Assembly (NCBI GenBank): GCA_902806175.1
Contig: CADCVQ010000081.1
Coordinates: 1-64,000, forward strand
Direction of reading: 5' to 3'
DNA: 64,000 nucleotides
DNA from: an uncultured Solirubrobacteraceae bacterium
GTDB lineage: Bacteria; Actinomycetota; Thermoleophilia; Solirubrobacterales; Solirubrobacteraceae
The notes under the pieces are model-generated. The model was given only the letters and a program-made list of their open reading frames with translations, did not search any database and was not told the DNA's origin. A program made the translations under genes and the position numbers. Shown here piece after piece: positions 49,546-59,160 of this stretch (its first letter is position 1; every line of letters starts with the position of its first letter).

Positions 49546-49658
49546 GGCTGCGGTCCTTTCATTTCGATGAACGCTGTGTATGACGATTGCGATGGAGCGC
49601 AACCTAGCGCCCTCGGCACCCGTTGTCAAATCGCTGTACGCTATGTTTATCTAAAGCG

Positions 49659-50258
49659 ATGAGTCCGCCTCCACGCCGCCACTACGAGCTCAAGCAACGC
49701 GCCCGCCGTCAAGAGGAGACGCGGCAGCGAATCGTCGACGCGACGGTGCAGCTGCACCGCGAGGTCGGCCCTGCGCGCACGACGGTCGCCGAGGTGGCCC
49801 GCCGCGCCGGCGTCGGGCGCGTCACGGTCTACAACCACTTCCCCGACGAGCCGTCGCTGCTCGGCGCATGCTCGGCGCAGTTCGTCGCCGCCAGTCCGCC
49901 GCCTGACCCCGGCCCGTGGACGCAGGTCCAGGACCCGCGGGCGCGCCTGCGCGAGGCGCTTGCGGCCACCTACGCCTACTTCCGCGCCAACGAGCAGATG
50001 ATCGCCAACGTCACGCGCGACGCAGCCACGATGCCGGCGCTCGCCGAGCTCGTCGCCGCCGGCGCGGCCGCCGACTACCAGGAGGCGATGCGCGACATCC
50101 TGCTCGCCGGCCGCGGCTTGCGCGGCGCGCGCCGCCGCCGCGTGCGCGCCGCCATCGGCCTGGCGTTGTCGTTCAACGCGTGGCAGTCACTCACGCGCGA
50201 GGGCTGCAGCGACGGCGAGGCCGTCGAGTTGATGGCCGGCGCGGTCGACGCCGCCTGA
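49659..50258 (+). CDS. TetR-family repressor (module 2)
   Basis: A 199-residue repressor, the same length as the module 1 TetR. The DNA-binding region is RIVDATVQLHREVGPARTTV, then RRAGVGRVTVYNHFP. The ligand-binding part is all helical. The ATG at 49659 lies in a 113-bp divergent region with the cupin gene; TTGTCA at 49623-49628 could be its -35, with TTTATC about 17 nt downstream as a -10. ATCGCT and AGCGAT form a loose inverted repeat overlapping this start. It likely controls the cupin and possibly the downstream MMPL or ABC genes. Confidence 0.88.
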   Translation: MSPPPRRHYELKQRARRQEETRQRIVDATVQLHREVGPARTTVAEVARRAGVGRVTVYNHFPDEPSLLGACSAQFVAASPPPDPGPWTQVQDPRARLREALAATYAYFRANEQMIANVTRDAATMPALAELVAAGAAADYQEAMRDILLAGRGLRGARRRRVRAAIGLALSFNAWQSLTREGCSDGEAVELMAGAVDAA

Positions 50259-50448
50259 GCCGCCGCGGGCGGGGCCGGTCGTAGCGGGCAAACTCCGCAA
50301 GCGCCTGCTCCCTCCGCCGCTGATCGCTCCCGTTCGCTCGCGCCGAACAGCAGCCCCCGCGGCCGCGCCACCACCAGGGCCGAGCGCGCAACGCCGGGGC
50401 GCGTCCAGAACCGCCGCAGGTCCCGGGCGCGCCGCAGGCGAGCTGGAG

Positions 50449-52629
50449 CTACTCCGTCTCGAACGCCGGCTGCGCCGCCACGCGCTCGCGCGGCACGTCG
50501 TCCGCAGCACCCGCGCGGCCGCCGCGCTTCGCCAACGCCGACGGCCACCACACCCGGTCGCCGAGCTCGAGCGTGATCGCGGGCACCAGCAGCGACCGCA
50601 CGATGAACGTGTCGATCAGCACGCCGACCGCGATCGTGAACCCGATCTCCGTCAGGAACACGAGCGGCAGCACTCCGAGCACGGAGAACGTGCCTGCGAG
50701 CACGAGCCCGGCCGACGTGATCACCGCGCCGGTCACGGCGAGTCCCCGGATCGTCCCGTCGCGCGTGCCGTGCGTGAGCGCCTCCTCGCGCACGCGTGCC
50801 ATCAGGAAGATGTTGTAGTCGATGCCCAGCGCCACCAGGAAGATGAACGTGAACAGCGGCAACCCCGGGTCGATGCCCGCGAAGTCGAAGACGTTCTCGA
50901 AGAAGAACGTCCCGATCCCGAGCGCCGCGGCATAGGACAGGATCACGGTCCCGATCAGCACGAGCGGGGCGACGATCGCCCGTAGCAGCGCGATCAGGAT
51001 GAGGAACACGACGATGAGCGCGATCGGCACGATCACGACGTTGTCGCGCGCCGTCGACTCGCGCAGGTCGTACTCCGCGGCCGACGAGCCGCCGACGAGC
51101 GCGTAGTCGCCCGCCACCCGGTGCACCGCCTCGCGGATCCCCGGCACGAGGTCGAAGGCCGCCGTGCTGAGCGGGTCGCGGTCGAGCGTCGCCTCGACGA
51201 GCGTGCCGCTCGGGCCGCGCTCGACGCCGGGGCTGACCTCGGCGACGCCGAGCGCCTCGGCGAGCGCGTCGCGGACCGCGTCGACCTTGGCCTCGTTCGT
51301 GACGACGACCTGCGTCGGCGCGTTCGTGCCGGCGGGGAAGGCCGCCTCGACGAGCTTCTGACCCTGCACCGAGCCGACCTCGCCGCGGAACATGTTGCCG
51401 CTCGTCAGGTCGCCGTTGAGCTGCACGAGCCCGATCGCCAGGACGACGAGCAGTGCGGTCGCCCCGATCCAGACGCGGCGCGGTCCGCGCCCCACCGCGT
51501 CGGCGATCCGCCGCCAGACGCCGTGCGTCTCGTCGGGTCCGGCCGAACCGTAGTGCGGCACGTAGGGCCAGAACGCGCGCCGGCCGCAGAGCGTCAGCAG
51601 CGCCGGCAGCATCGTCAGCATCGCGAGCATCGCCAGGCCGATGCCCATCGCGCCGATCGGGCCGAGGCCGGCGGTGCCGTTGACCTCGGCCAGCGACAGC
51701 GTCAGCAGCGCCGCCATCACCGTCGCCCCCGAGGCGAGGATGACGGGGCTCGTGCGCTGCAGCGTGACGCGGATCGCGTCGTGCTTGTTCTCGTGGCGGC
51801 GCAACTCCTCGCGGTAGCGCGAGACCATCAGCAGCGCGTAGTCGGTACCGGCGCCGAACACGAGCACCGGCAGGATGCCGCCGGACTGCCCGTTGATCGT
51901 CACGCCCGCCTCGGCGAGCAGGTAGCCGAAGCCGCGCGCGCTCGTCTCGGCCAGGAGCACCGCGAAGAACGGGATCGTCCAGAAGATCGGGCTGCGATAG
52001 ATCGCGATCAGCAGCAGCAGCACGAGGCCCGCCGTCGCGAACAGCAGCGTCCCGTTGATGTTGCCGAACACGTCGATCGCGTCGGCCGAGAACCCGGCCG
52101 GCCCCGTCACCTCGGCCTGCAGGCCGCCCGGCAGCGCGCCGAACTGCGCCTTGATGTCGTCGGTCGTGTCGATCATGACCTCGGCCGCCTCGTTGGTGGC
52201 GTCCTCGACGGTGATCGGCGTGACGAGCAGCGCCGTGCTGCCGTCCTTGGAGACGACGGCGCGCCGTGTCGTCCCGACGTCCTTGCGCTGCTTGGCGTTG
52301 ACCGCGACGCGAACCCGCTCCACGGCGGCGCGGTCGGCAGCGGTCAGGCCGCCGTCGCGGGCAAAGACCGTGATCGCGTCGACCTCGTCGCCGGACGGGA
52401 ACTCTTCGAGCGCTTCAAGCGCCTTGACGGACTCGGCGCTGCCGGGCAGGTAGTCGATCGGGTCGTTCTTCTGGACCTCCTCGAACTTGCCCGAAAGCGG
52501 CCCGATCGCCACGGCGATCAGCAGCCAGACGCCGATGACGGCGAACTTCGTGCGCCGGCCGCCCGGCAACTGCGCGAAGCGGCGCGCCGCGCGGACGATC
52601 GGACTGCTGGAGGGAGCGGTGGAGCTCAC
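50449..52629 (-). CDS. MMPL-family RND transporter (module 2)
   Basis: A 726-residue inner-membrane exporter. Seen: first helix TKFAVIGVWLLIAVAIGPL, VLVFGAGTDYALLMVSRYRE and FLVALGIDYNIFLMARVRE (the two repeated Asp-Tyr proton sites), and DTFIVRSLLVPAI. I set the start at GTG 52629 because AGGAGA lies 6 nt before it (52641-52636); the ATG at 52668 would add only 13 Thr/Ser-rich residues. About 40 nt further upstream, CAGTC-GATTG-GACTG (52671-52685) is a possible repressor site. Gene order with the cupin/TetR pair mirrors module 1. The substrate is unknown. Confidence 0.92.
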   Translation of the reverse strand: MSSTAPSSSPIVRAARRFAQLPGGRRTKFAVIGVWLLIAVAIGPLSGKFEEVQKNDPIDYLPGSAESVKALEALEEFPSGDEVDAITVFARDGGLTAADRAAVERVRVAVNAKQRKDVGTTRRAVVSKDGSTALLVTPITVEDATNEAAEVMIDTTDDIKAQFGALPGGLQAEVTGPAGFSADAIDVFGNINGTLLFATAGLVLLLLIAIYRSPIFWTIPFFAVLLAETSARGFGYLLAEAGVTINGQSGGILPVLVFGAGTDYALLMVSRYREELRRHENKHDAIRVTLQRTSPVILASGATVMAALLTLSLAEVNGTAGLGPIGAMGIGLAMLAMLTMLPALLTLCGRRAFWPYVPHYGSAGPDETHGVWRRIADAVGRGPRRVWIGATALLVVLAIGLVQLNGDLTSGNMFRGEVGSVQGQKLVEAAFPAGTNAPTQVVVTNEAKVDAVRDALAEALGVAEVSPGVERGPSGTLVEATLDRDPLSTAAFDLVPGIREAVHRVAGDYALVGGSSAAEYDLRESTARDNVVIVPIALIVVFLILIALLRAIVAPLVLIGTVILSYAAALGIGTFFFENVFDFAGIDPGLPLFTFIFLVALGIDYNIFLMARVREEALTHGTRDGTIRGLAVTGAVITSAGLVLAGTFSVLGVLPLVFLTEIGFTIAVGVLIDTFIVRSLLVPAITLELGDRVWWPSALAKRGGRAGAADDVPRERVAAQPAFETE

Positions 52630-52852
52630 GATGTCATCTCCTGGGGTGGTGGAGGTGTGGGTGGTCACTCAGTCGATTGGACTGCGCGCTGCCACAGAAC
52701 TCATCGCGGTCGTTCCGAAACGTCTTGTGGGCGCAGCGCGCAGGGCGAGCCTACGACCGCTGCGCCCGCGCGACGATGCGGTTGACCGGTCTGTGGAGGT
52801 AGTGCTGGCCGCACCCCGGGCGAGCGGCGGCGGCGCGACTCGCCGCCGCCGC

Positions 52853-53710
52853 TCAGGCGCGCCGGTACAGCCGCGTCGTAAGCGGCGCGAAGATCGCCGT
52901 CAGCGCCGCCGCCGTCGCGAGCACGATGAGGATGTCGCTGGTGTCGGCGTTGCCGTGCATCAGCCCGCGCGACGCCGTCGACAGGATCGAGATCGGGTTG
53001 ACGTCGACGAACGCCTTCAGCCCGGCGGGCAGCGTCTCGGGCTCGACGAAGACGTTGCTGAGGAACGTCAGCGGGAAGATCCCCATGAAGCCTGCGTTCA
53101 TCACGGCACTGGGCGAGCGCAGCAGCAGACCGAGCGTCGTGAAGACCCAGGACAGCCCGAAGGCGAACACGAGCACGAGCGCCATCGCCGCCAGCACGCC
53201 GCCGATGCCGGCATCGGGGCGAAACCCGAGCGCGACGCCGAGCACGACGATCACGGTGCCGGCGATGAGGTAGCGGACCGTGTCGCCGAGCAGCGCGCCG
53301 ACGAGCGGCGCCGGGCGCCAGATCGGCAGCGAGCGGAAGCGGTCGACGACGCCCTTCGTGAGGTCCGTGTTCAGCGCGATGCCGGAGTACACCGTCGTGA
53401 AGAGAATGGACATCACGAGGACGCCCGGCAGGATGTAGTTCAGGTATTCGCCCGTCGAATCGGCGATCGCCCCGCCGAACAGGTAGGTGAACATCAGGAC
53501 GAACATCACCGGCGTGATCGTCACGTCGAGCAGCTGCTCGGGGACGTGCTTGACCTTGAGCATCCCGCGCCAGCCGAACGCCATCGCGGCCTGCCTGGGG
53601 GTTGCGCGCGGCGGGCGCGGCGTCGAGGCGAGCGCCTTGCGCAGCGCCGCCGCCTCCTCGGCGGCTGCAGGCGGCGTCGTCGTCTGCGGGTGCGTCGTCT
53701 GGGTGCTCAT
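52853..53710 (-). CDS. ABC-2-type permease, DrrB-like
   Basis: A 285-residue membrane subunit with six helices (residues about 60-85, 95-120, 145-170, 180-200, 210-230 and 255-275) and the ABC-2 signature [21 protein letters not shown]. It follows the ATPase gene with an ATGA overlap (53707-53710), so the two are coupled. DrrAB-type exporters move lipids, antibiotics or polyketides outward. It is on the same strand as the MMPL gene and both could be under the module 2 TetR. Confidence 0.9.
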   Translation of the reverse strand: MSTQTTHPQTTTPPAAAEEAAALRKALASTPRPPRATPRQAAMAFGWRGMLKVKHVPEQLLDVTITPVMFVLMFTYLFGGAIADSTGEYLNYILPGVLVMSILFTTVYSGIALNTDLTKGVVDRFRSLPIWRPAPLVGALLGDTVRYLIAGTVIVVLGVALGFRPDAGIGGVLAAMALVLVFAFGLSWVFTTLGLLLRSPSAVMNAGFMGIFPLTFLSNVFVEPETLPAGLKAFVDVNPISILSTASRGLMHGNADTSDILIVLATAAALTAIFAPLTTRLYRRA

Positions 53711-54702
53711 GCTGCTTGCTCCTCGTGCAGGTCGCCGGCGGGGTCTTCGGTCTGCTCCTCTGCGGTGCGGCCGGTGAGGGCCAGAAAGACCTCGTCGAGG
53801 CTCGGCTGGCCGAGCGAGAAGCCGCCGATGCGAACGCCCGCCCGGGAGAGCTCGGCGACGGCCTCGGCCGCGCGGTCGGCGTCTGAGCACGGCGCCGACA
53901 CGCCTGCCGGGTCGGGTTCGAGGTGCACCGAGCCGAGGTCGCGCTCGAGCAGTTGCGCCGCCGCGGGGCGCTGCTCGGGGTCGAGCAGCCGCACGTGCAG
54001 GGCGCCGGACCCGACCGAGGCCTTCAGCTGCGCCGGCGTACCCTCGGCGATCACCGTGCCGCGATCGATCACCGCGATGCGGTCGGCGAGCTGATCGGCC
54101 TCGTCGAGGTACTGCGTGCACAGCAGGATCGTCGTGCCCTCCGCGACGAGCGTGCGGATGATGTCCCAGACCTGGTTGCGCGACCGCGGGTCGAGGCCCG
54201 TCGTCGGCTCGTCGAGGAACATGAGCTGCGGCGTGACGACGATGCTCGCCGCGATGTCCAGGCGCCGGCGCATGCCGCCGGAGTAGTGCTTGACGAGCTT
54301 GCCGGCCGCCTCGCTGAGCCCGAACGCGGCGAGCAGCTCGCCGGCGCGCGTCTTGGCCGCCGCGCGCCTGAGGCCGAGCAGCAGGCCGAGCAGGACGAGG
54401 TTCTCGTGGCCGGAGAGGTCCTCGTCGACGGAGGCCAGCTGGCCGGTCAGGCTGACGAGCTCGCGGACCGTCTCGGCGTCGCGGACGATGTCGTGCCCGA
54501 GCACGCGGGCAGAGCCTTCGTCGGGACGCAGCAGCGTCGCGAGCATCCGGATGGTCGTCGTCTTGCCGGCGCCGTTGGGGCCGAGCACGCCGTAGACGGT
54601 GCCGCTGCGCACGGCCAGGTCGACGCCGTCGACGGCGCGCGTCTCGCCGAACGACTTGACGAGGCCGGTGGCCTCGATCGCGAGGGGTGGCTGCGTTGTC
54701 AT
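53707..54702 (-). CDS. ABC exporter ATPase, DrrA-like
   Basis: A 331-residue nucleotide-binding subunit. Seen: Walker [11 protein letters not shown] near residue 42, Q-loop [10 protein letters not shown], signature [13 protein letters not shown], Walker [14 protein letters not shown], and H-loop TQYLDEAD. The C-terminal 90 residues match the DrrA-type regulatory extension. The ATG at 54702 follows AGGAA. It forms one exporter with the permease that follows. Confidence 0.92.
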   Translation of the reverse strand: MTTQPPLAIEATGLVKSFGETRAVDGVDLAVRSGTVYGVLGPNGAGKTTTIRMLATLLRPDEGSARVLGHDIVRDAETVRELVSLTGQLASVDEDLSGHENLVLLGLLLGLRRAAAKTRAGELLAAFGLSEAAGKLVKHYSGGMRRRLDIAASIVVTPQLMFLDEPTTGLDPRSRNQVWDIIRTLVAEGTTILLCTQYLDEADQLADRIAVIDRGTVIAEGTPAQLKASVGSGALHVRLLDPEQRPAAAQLLERDLGSVHLEPDPAGVSAPCSDADRAAEAVAELSRAGVRIGGFSLGQPSLDEVFLALTGRTAEEQTEDPAGDLHEEQAA

Positions 54703-55227
54703 CGGGTTCCTCGGCGGTTGCGGATAACGGATGCTGCGGGGATGTAGACCGGCGGGCGCGCCGAAACTCATCGCTCGTCTGGCGCATAGTGGCGCAACGG
54801 TGGTCGTCCGTCATCGGCTTGCGGTGATTTCCGCACGGCGCGGGGACGAGGCCGGGCTCCGCCGGGCGGTTGCTCGAAACTCGCTGCGGTTTCTGCGGGC
54901 GTACTCCGTCGTCCGCAGGCGGGCAGGCCGTGGCCGGCCCGCTCGCGTGCGTGCGCCAGCCTACGGCGCGCCTGCCTCACGTACGGGGAACGGCCTGCGC
55001 GCGCGGCGCCGTCGCCTGCTTCCAGCGGCGACTGTCGGCGTCGTCCGGCAGCCGCGTGTTGTTGCGGCTCATGCCCACGACGCGCGCGCCACATGCCGCT
55101 GACGCCGCTGTGCATAGCACTTGATGGGTCCGACCAAGGCCAAGAGAAGGAGGAACCCAGTGGCGCCGCGATGAGATCTGGGTAACACTCTCATGCGCCC
55201 CGCTGTCCGGCCGGGGCTGCCCGATCG
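54703..55227. other. 525-nt region without a convincing gene
   Basis: Open frames on both strands here are Arg/Pro-rich and lack homology or start signals. TGGCGCA is repeated at 54780 and 54790. Near the right end a strong ribosome site, AAGGAGGA (55147-55154), is followed by GTG 55160 but the frame stops after four codons; it may mark a lost gene or a tiny leader. The rest holds the divergent promoters of the ABC genes and of the Pro-rich gene. Confidence 0.5.
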
Positions 55228-55758
55228 ATGCGAATAGAACGCAACCTCAACATCCTGCTCGCGACTGCTGTGGCCGTCGTAGCGATCTGGCTTGGTGTGG
55301 TGCTACTCGGTGGCGCATCGGACGCCAGTGATGGCGGCGGCGGGCGATCGACGGCCGCTCCGGCGCAGTTCAGGTCAGCTGAAGTGTCCTCTCGTCTGCA
55401 GGAGCAACCGCCCATCACGTTGCCGGAAGATCGCGATGCCCGCGCCACCTCCCGCAAGGCCGCCGATCGTGCCTCCGCGCGCGAGGCCCGCAGCCGCGCC
55501 TACCGCACGGCGCGTGCTCGCATCGAGGCGCGTGCTCGCGCCCGCGACGCCGCGCGGCGTCGACCTGCGCCGGTGGTTGCTCCTGTCCCCCAGCCCGCCC
55601 GGCGGCGCATCGAGCCCGCGCCGCCTGCTCCCGTTGTCTCTCGGCCCCCGGCTCCGCCGCCGCCTCCGCCCGTGGTCGCTCCGCCCCCGCCGCCGCCTCC
55701 GCCCGTGGTCGCTCGCCCGGCGCCTCCTCCTCCACAGGACTTCGACGACTCCGGATAG
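55228..55758 (+). CDS. Membrane-anchored proline-rich protein, function unknown
   Basis: A 176-residue protein. A membrane helix at residues 8-28 (LLATAVAVVAIWLGVVLLG) is followed by a Ser/Gly linker, a long Arg/Ala-rich helix (about 70-110), and a Pro-rich tail with repeated PPPPPP and PVV units. It is likely anchored in the membrane with a wall-spanning extension. No enzymatic motif is seen. It may be a structural or tethering protein; no family is recognised. Confidence 0.65.
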   Translation: MRIERNLNILLATAVAVVAIWLGVVLLGGASDASDGGGGRSTAAPAQFRSAEVSSRLQEQPPITLPEDRDARATSRKAADRASAREARSRAYRTARARIEARARARDAARRRPAPVVAPVPQPARRRIEPAPPAPVVSRPPAPPPPPPVVAPPPPPPPPVVARPAPPPPQDFDDSG

Positions 55759-56074
55759 CCGCCCGGGTACCCAACGCGTGTTGAGCGACCGGGTGGGCGC
55801 CGCAGTTCACGCAATACCGTCGCCTTCCTCGCGCGCTGCGTCGGGCGTTCGGACGATTGTGTTCGCCTTCGGCGTTGCAAACCTGCATCATCCAAGTCGT
55901 TCACGGATCGACATGTACTGGAAAGGACTAAGGCGTGATATCGCAGACGCAAGAGGCCGGGGGTGTGAGCAACTCCTTGAGGAGGGCGTGGCCGCCTAGC
56001 CGGGCTTCCAGAGCGAGCGACGCGGCCCAGCTGCGCATGCCGCGGCCTGTGCACGGCCAGGCGGTCTGCTGAGC
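55759..56074. other. 316-nt region before the oxidoreductase, no gene seen
   Basis: No coding frame is convincing. CTCCTTGAGGAG at 55973-55984 is a small inverted repeat, and GGAGGG at 55981-55986 is followed by GTG-GCC-GCC-TAG, a three-codon frame. AT-rich stretches around 55888-55945 (GTACTGGAAAGGACTAAG) may hold the promoter of the oxidoreductase gene. Confidence 0.4.
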
Positions 56075-57172
56075 ATGGCGCCTGTCAACATCGCGGTCGT
56101 CGGACTCGGATACTGGGGCCCGAACCTCGTACGCAACCTGTGGGAGACCGACCGCGTGCAAGTGGTGGCGGTCTGCGATCCCAACCCGCGTGCGCGCGGG
56201 CCGATCGCCCGACGCTACCCGAGCATCCGCGCGGTCGCGAGCTACGAGGATCTGCTTGCGGACGAGGACGTCGACGCCGTCGCGATCGCGACCCCTGTCC
56301 ACATGCACTTCGCGATGGCCCGGGCAGCGCTGCTCGCCGGCAAGCACGTCTTCGTCGAGAAGCCGATGGCCGGCCGCAGCCAGGATTGCCTCGAGTTGAT
56401 GGCCTTGGCCGACGAGCGTTCGCTGGTGCTGATGCCGGGTCACACGTTCCTGTACTCGCCGCCGGTGCGCAAGATCAAGAAGCTGCTGGATGACGGCGAG
56501 CTGGGCGAGCTGTTCTTCGCCACGTTCAGCCGCGTCAACCTCGGCATCCATCAGAGCGACGTCAGCGTCGTCCGCGACCTTGGGCCGCATGACTTCTCCA
56601 TGCTCCTGTACTGGCTGGGCAAGCCGACCTTCGTCCGCGCGATCGGTCGCGACGCTGTGGGGTCCGGCCAACTCGACGTCGCGTTCGTGGACATGGGATT
56701 GCCCAACGGGGCGCTCGTGCACATGGAGTTCTCATGGCTTGCCCCGACCAAGCTGCGCCGTACGGTGCTCGTCGGCAGCGGCAAGATGGTCGTCTACGAG
56801 GACACGAGCCCTGAGCAGGTCCGCGTGTTCGATCGCGGCGTCGAGATGATCGAGCCCCAGAGCTTCGGCGAGTACCAGCTGTCCTATCGCTCCGGTGACG
56901 TGCTCAGTCCGCGCCTGGATGCCGACGAGCCGCTCAGGCTGGAGATGCAGGACTTCGTCGACTGCGTCGCCAGCGGGGAGACCCCCGTGTCCAGCGCGGC
57001 GCTGGGCTATAGCGTCGTGCAGATGATCGAAGCGACGGAGAACTCGCTGACGTTCAACGGCTCACCATGCAGCCTCGGCGCGGAGCCGGGTGAGCAGCGG
57101 CAGGCCGGCGACCGGCGACGCAGCGACGGCGGCATGCCGGTCGTCGGCCGCCTCGCGGCGCCGGGCGTCTGA
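56075..57172 (+). CDS. Gfo/Idh/MocA-family sugar oxidoreductase
   Basis: A 365-residue NAD(P)-dependent oxidoreductase, probably working on a nucleotide sugar for surface glycan. Seen: the Rossmann start NIAVVGLGYWGPNLVRNL, the EKP motif (Lys near residue 96), and RDLGPHDFSMLLYWLG with the likely catalytic His. It resembles the WlbA/WbpB-type members that act before a DegT-type aminotransferase. Such an aminotransferase is encoded at 59157, with a Wzz/kinase gene on the other strand between, so a 2-keto to amino-sugar route is possible. The last 35 residues are Arg/Gly-rich and not conserved. Confidence 0.9.
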   Translation: MAPVNIAVVGLGYWGPNLVRNLWETDRVQVVAVCDPNPRARGPIARRYPSIRAVASYEDLLADEDVDAVAIATPVHMHFAMARAALLAGKHVFVEKPMAGRSQDCLELMALADERSLVLMPGHTFLYSPPVRKIKKLLDDGELGELFFATFSRVNLGIHQSDVSVVRDLGPHDFSMLLYWLGKPTFVRAIGRDAVGSGQLDVAFVDMGLPNGALVHMEFSWLAPTKLRRTVLVGSGKMVVYEDTSPEQVRVFDRGVEMIEPQSFGEYQLSYRSGDVLSPRLDADEPLRLEMQDFVDCVASGETPVSSAALGYSVVQMIEATENSLTFNGSPCSLGAEPGEQRQAGDRRRSDGGMPVVGRLAAPGV

Positions 57173-57227
57173 TCGGCCCGCGACAACCCCCGCCACCGCC
57201 AGCTCGCAGCCCAACCGGCCCACGAGG

Positions 57228-58787
57228 TCAAGGGCGGGTGGATGCTTCGGTCGGTGTCGCTGCGCGCCGTGAGCCGCCCGGGGTCGCAGCTGCGCCCCGA
57301 GCCGGGACCGGCGCGTAGTACTCATGCCGCGCCCCGCCGCCTGCGTCGGTCACGACGACGCCCAGGGCATTCGCGTCGAGGTTGGCGACTGTCCGCATGG
57401 CCCTCCGGGCCGCGTCTCTGGTTGTCTGGTTGATACGCGCGACGAGCGCGATGGCCTCGACGAGCGGGGCGAGCACAGTCGCATCGTTGACGGTCCCGAG
57501 CGGGGCGCTGTCGATGAGCACGACGTCTGCCATCGACCGCGCAATCTCGATCACCAGGCGCATCCGGGGATCAGACAGCGTTCGCTGAGGGTTGTCCGGC
57601 ACGTCGCCGGCCGGCAGGACGCCGATGGCGCCATCGGTGCCTTCGGACGGGAGCAGCGTGTCGGCGTCGAGCCAGAGCAGTTCGTTTGCGAGCGACCCGC
57701 CGGCCAAGACTCCGGTCACGCCCGCCGAGAACGATACGTCGGTGTAGCGACCGAAGGCGGGGCGGCGCAAGTCGGCCTCGATGACGATGACGCTCAGGCC
57801 GAGGCGAGCGTAGGCGCGCGCTGCTCCGATCGTCACGCTCGTCTTACCGTCAGCTGGGCTGGGCGACGTGATCATGATCACAGAGCTCTCTTTACCGACC
57901 TCCGCGGATCGGAGGTTCGCCGCGAGCAAGCCATAGGCCTCACGCTGGGCAGGATCGTCGAAGGCTGCCGCGCGTCGTAGCGGTCGCGGAATGGCTGCAA
58001 GGATCGGCAGGCCGAAGAACTGCTCGACCTGATGCTCGTCCTTCAAGCGCCGGTCGATGAGGTTCAGGGCGAGCGCGGCGGCGATGCCGAGCAGGAAGCC
58101 GAGGACGATGCCGATGGCCGCGGCCAGCTTCGGGCGCGGCCGCGCGGCGCTGACGGGAATGCTCGCGCGACGGACGACCGTTGCGCCTCCGGTCTGCAGC
58201 CCCGCCGCGATCAGCAGGTCGCGCCGCCGCGCCTGCAGCTCGAGTCCCTCCGGGGTGCGCCGGTCGGGGCCCGAGAGCGCCAGCAGCTGACGCTGGGCCA
58301 GGTCCGCTGCCTCGCGGTAGCGCTCGCGAGCGGACTCGACGCGGAACTGCACGTAGGCATCGGCGAGCGCGTTGGCGATCCGCGCCGCCATCATCGGGTT
58401 CGGGTCGCGGACTTGCAGGTCGACGATGTCCGACGTTGAGCTGGTGGTGACCTCGACCTGTTCGAGGAGCTCGTCGGTCGTGCGGCCGAGGCCTAGTTCG
58501 CGCCGGACGAGGTGCGCCGTCGGCCCGATCTTGATCAGCTGCACCTCCGTGTTGAGCGCCCGCTCCGGATCCCGCGCGCCGGCGCTTCCGCCTGGGTCGA
58601 ACAACGCGTCGGCCGGTTCCTGCCCGCGCAGCAGCAGCTGAGCGGTTGCGTCGTATTGCTTCTCGGAGGAGAGGCTGACGCCCAGCGCCGTGCCGGCGCA
58701 GAGGGCGACCACGAGCAGCACCAGTCGCCACCGTTGGCGTACGGCGCGCAGATAGTCGACTGGTGTGACCGATTGCTGAGGATTCAT
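57228..58787 (-). CDS. Polysaccharide co-polymerase fused to a BY-type tyrosine kinase (Wzz/CpsD-like)
   Basis: A 519-residue regulator of glycan chain length. Residues 1-240 form the Wzz domain with two membrane helices (about 22-40 and 222-245) and an extracytoplasmic part with coiled-coil tendency. Residues 280-490 are a CpsD-type P-loop kinase: Walker A SPADGKTSV near 312-320, A' motif VIVIEADLRRP, and Walker B VVLIDSAPLG. The C-terminus has only one adjacent Tyr pair (HEYYAPVP), so the usual autophosphorylation cluster is small. It is divergent from the DegT gene and sits in the glycan region, so it likely controls that polymer. Confidence 0.9.
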   Translation of the reverse strand: MNPQQSVTPVDYLRAVRQRWRLVLLVVALCAGTALGVSLSSEKQYDATAQLLLRGQEPADALFDPGGSAGARDPERALNTEVQLIKIGPTAHLVRRELGLGRTTDELLEQVEVTTSSTSDIVDLQVRDPNPMMAARIANALADAYVQFRVESARERYREAADLAQRQLLALSGPDRRTPEGLELQARRRDLLIAAGLQTGGATVVRRASIPVSAARPRPKLAAAIGIVLGFLLGIAAALALNLIDRRLKDEHQVEQFFGLPILAAIPRPLRRAAAFDDPAQREAYGLLAANLRSAEVGKESSVIMITSPSPADGKTSVTIGAARAYARLGLSVIVIEADLRRPAFGRYTDVSFSAGVTGVLAGGSLANELLWLDADTLLPSEGTDGAIGVLPAGDVPDNPQRTLSDPRMRLVIEIARSMADVVLIDSAPLGTVNDATVLAPLVEAIALVARINQTTRDAARRAMRTVANLDANALGVVVTDAGGGARHEYYAPVPARGAAATPGGSRRAATPTEASTRP

Positions 58788-59103
58788 GGGAGGTGCCTCA
58801 CGTCTCGGCCGGCATGCAGCGCGCCTTGGAGCAGGACGCTCGGCGTAGACGAAGAGAGGATGTCACGGCACGTTTCGCCGGTGCAGACGGAGATTCACGC
58901 TGGCAGACACGCTTGGTGCGCTCCGCCGATCGCGACTGAGTATGACCGGTTGCGACCGATTCTACTCCGTTGGACGTCGTTGCTGCCCGTGCAAACGCCC
59001 CGACGCGCACCTACGTGCAATACACGAGATCGACCTCCTCGCTGGGCGATCGCGGGCGCCAAGGCCGCGTCGGCGCGATCTCGTGGTCCTAGACTCCCGC
59101 ACC
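58788..59103. other. Divergent promoter region of the glycan genes
   Basis: This 316-nt part of the gap between the Wzz/kinase start and the DegT gene has no credible gene. It holds AT-rich spots (TGAGTATGACC, TTCTACTCC) and a short direct repeat of GACCG. The minus-strand side carries GGAGGTG near the Wzz/kinase start; the plus-strand side leads into a TAGACT promoter at 59090. Confidence 0.4.
59090..59095 (+). promoter_or_regulatory. -10 element TAGACT before the DegT gene
   Basis: TAGACT is 8 nt before an ATG at 59104 that opens an 18-codon frame. The same hexamer precedes the gene at 61331. A leaderless transcript would start with the short frame. Confidence 0.45.
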
Positions 59104-59160
59104 ATGCCTCACGGAGTCTCGATCGAAGCCGCGTGGTGCGTCGGGCCGCGACCGTCGTGA
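59104..59160 (+). CDS. Possible 18-residue leader peptide
   Basis: ATG 59104 to TGA 59160 encodes MPHGVSIEAAWCVGPRPS. Its stop overlaps the GTG of the aminotransferase gene (GTGA at 59157-59160), so it could couple translation. It may also simply be an untranslated leader, with the aminotransferase starting earlier at GTG 59133 or 59136 in its own frame. No other evidence supports it. Confidence 0.3.
   Translation: MPHGVSIEAAWCVGPRPS

Noticed and set aside
52487-54094. A 535-codon plus-strand frame opposite the ABC permease and ATPase
   Set aside because: Arg/His/Asp-rich antisense shadow of genes with intact Walker and ABC signatures.
54731-55124. Three overlapping open frames of 84-123 codons before the Pro-rich gene
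   Set aside because: No start signals, no homology, Arg/Ala-rich on both strands.
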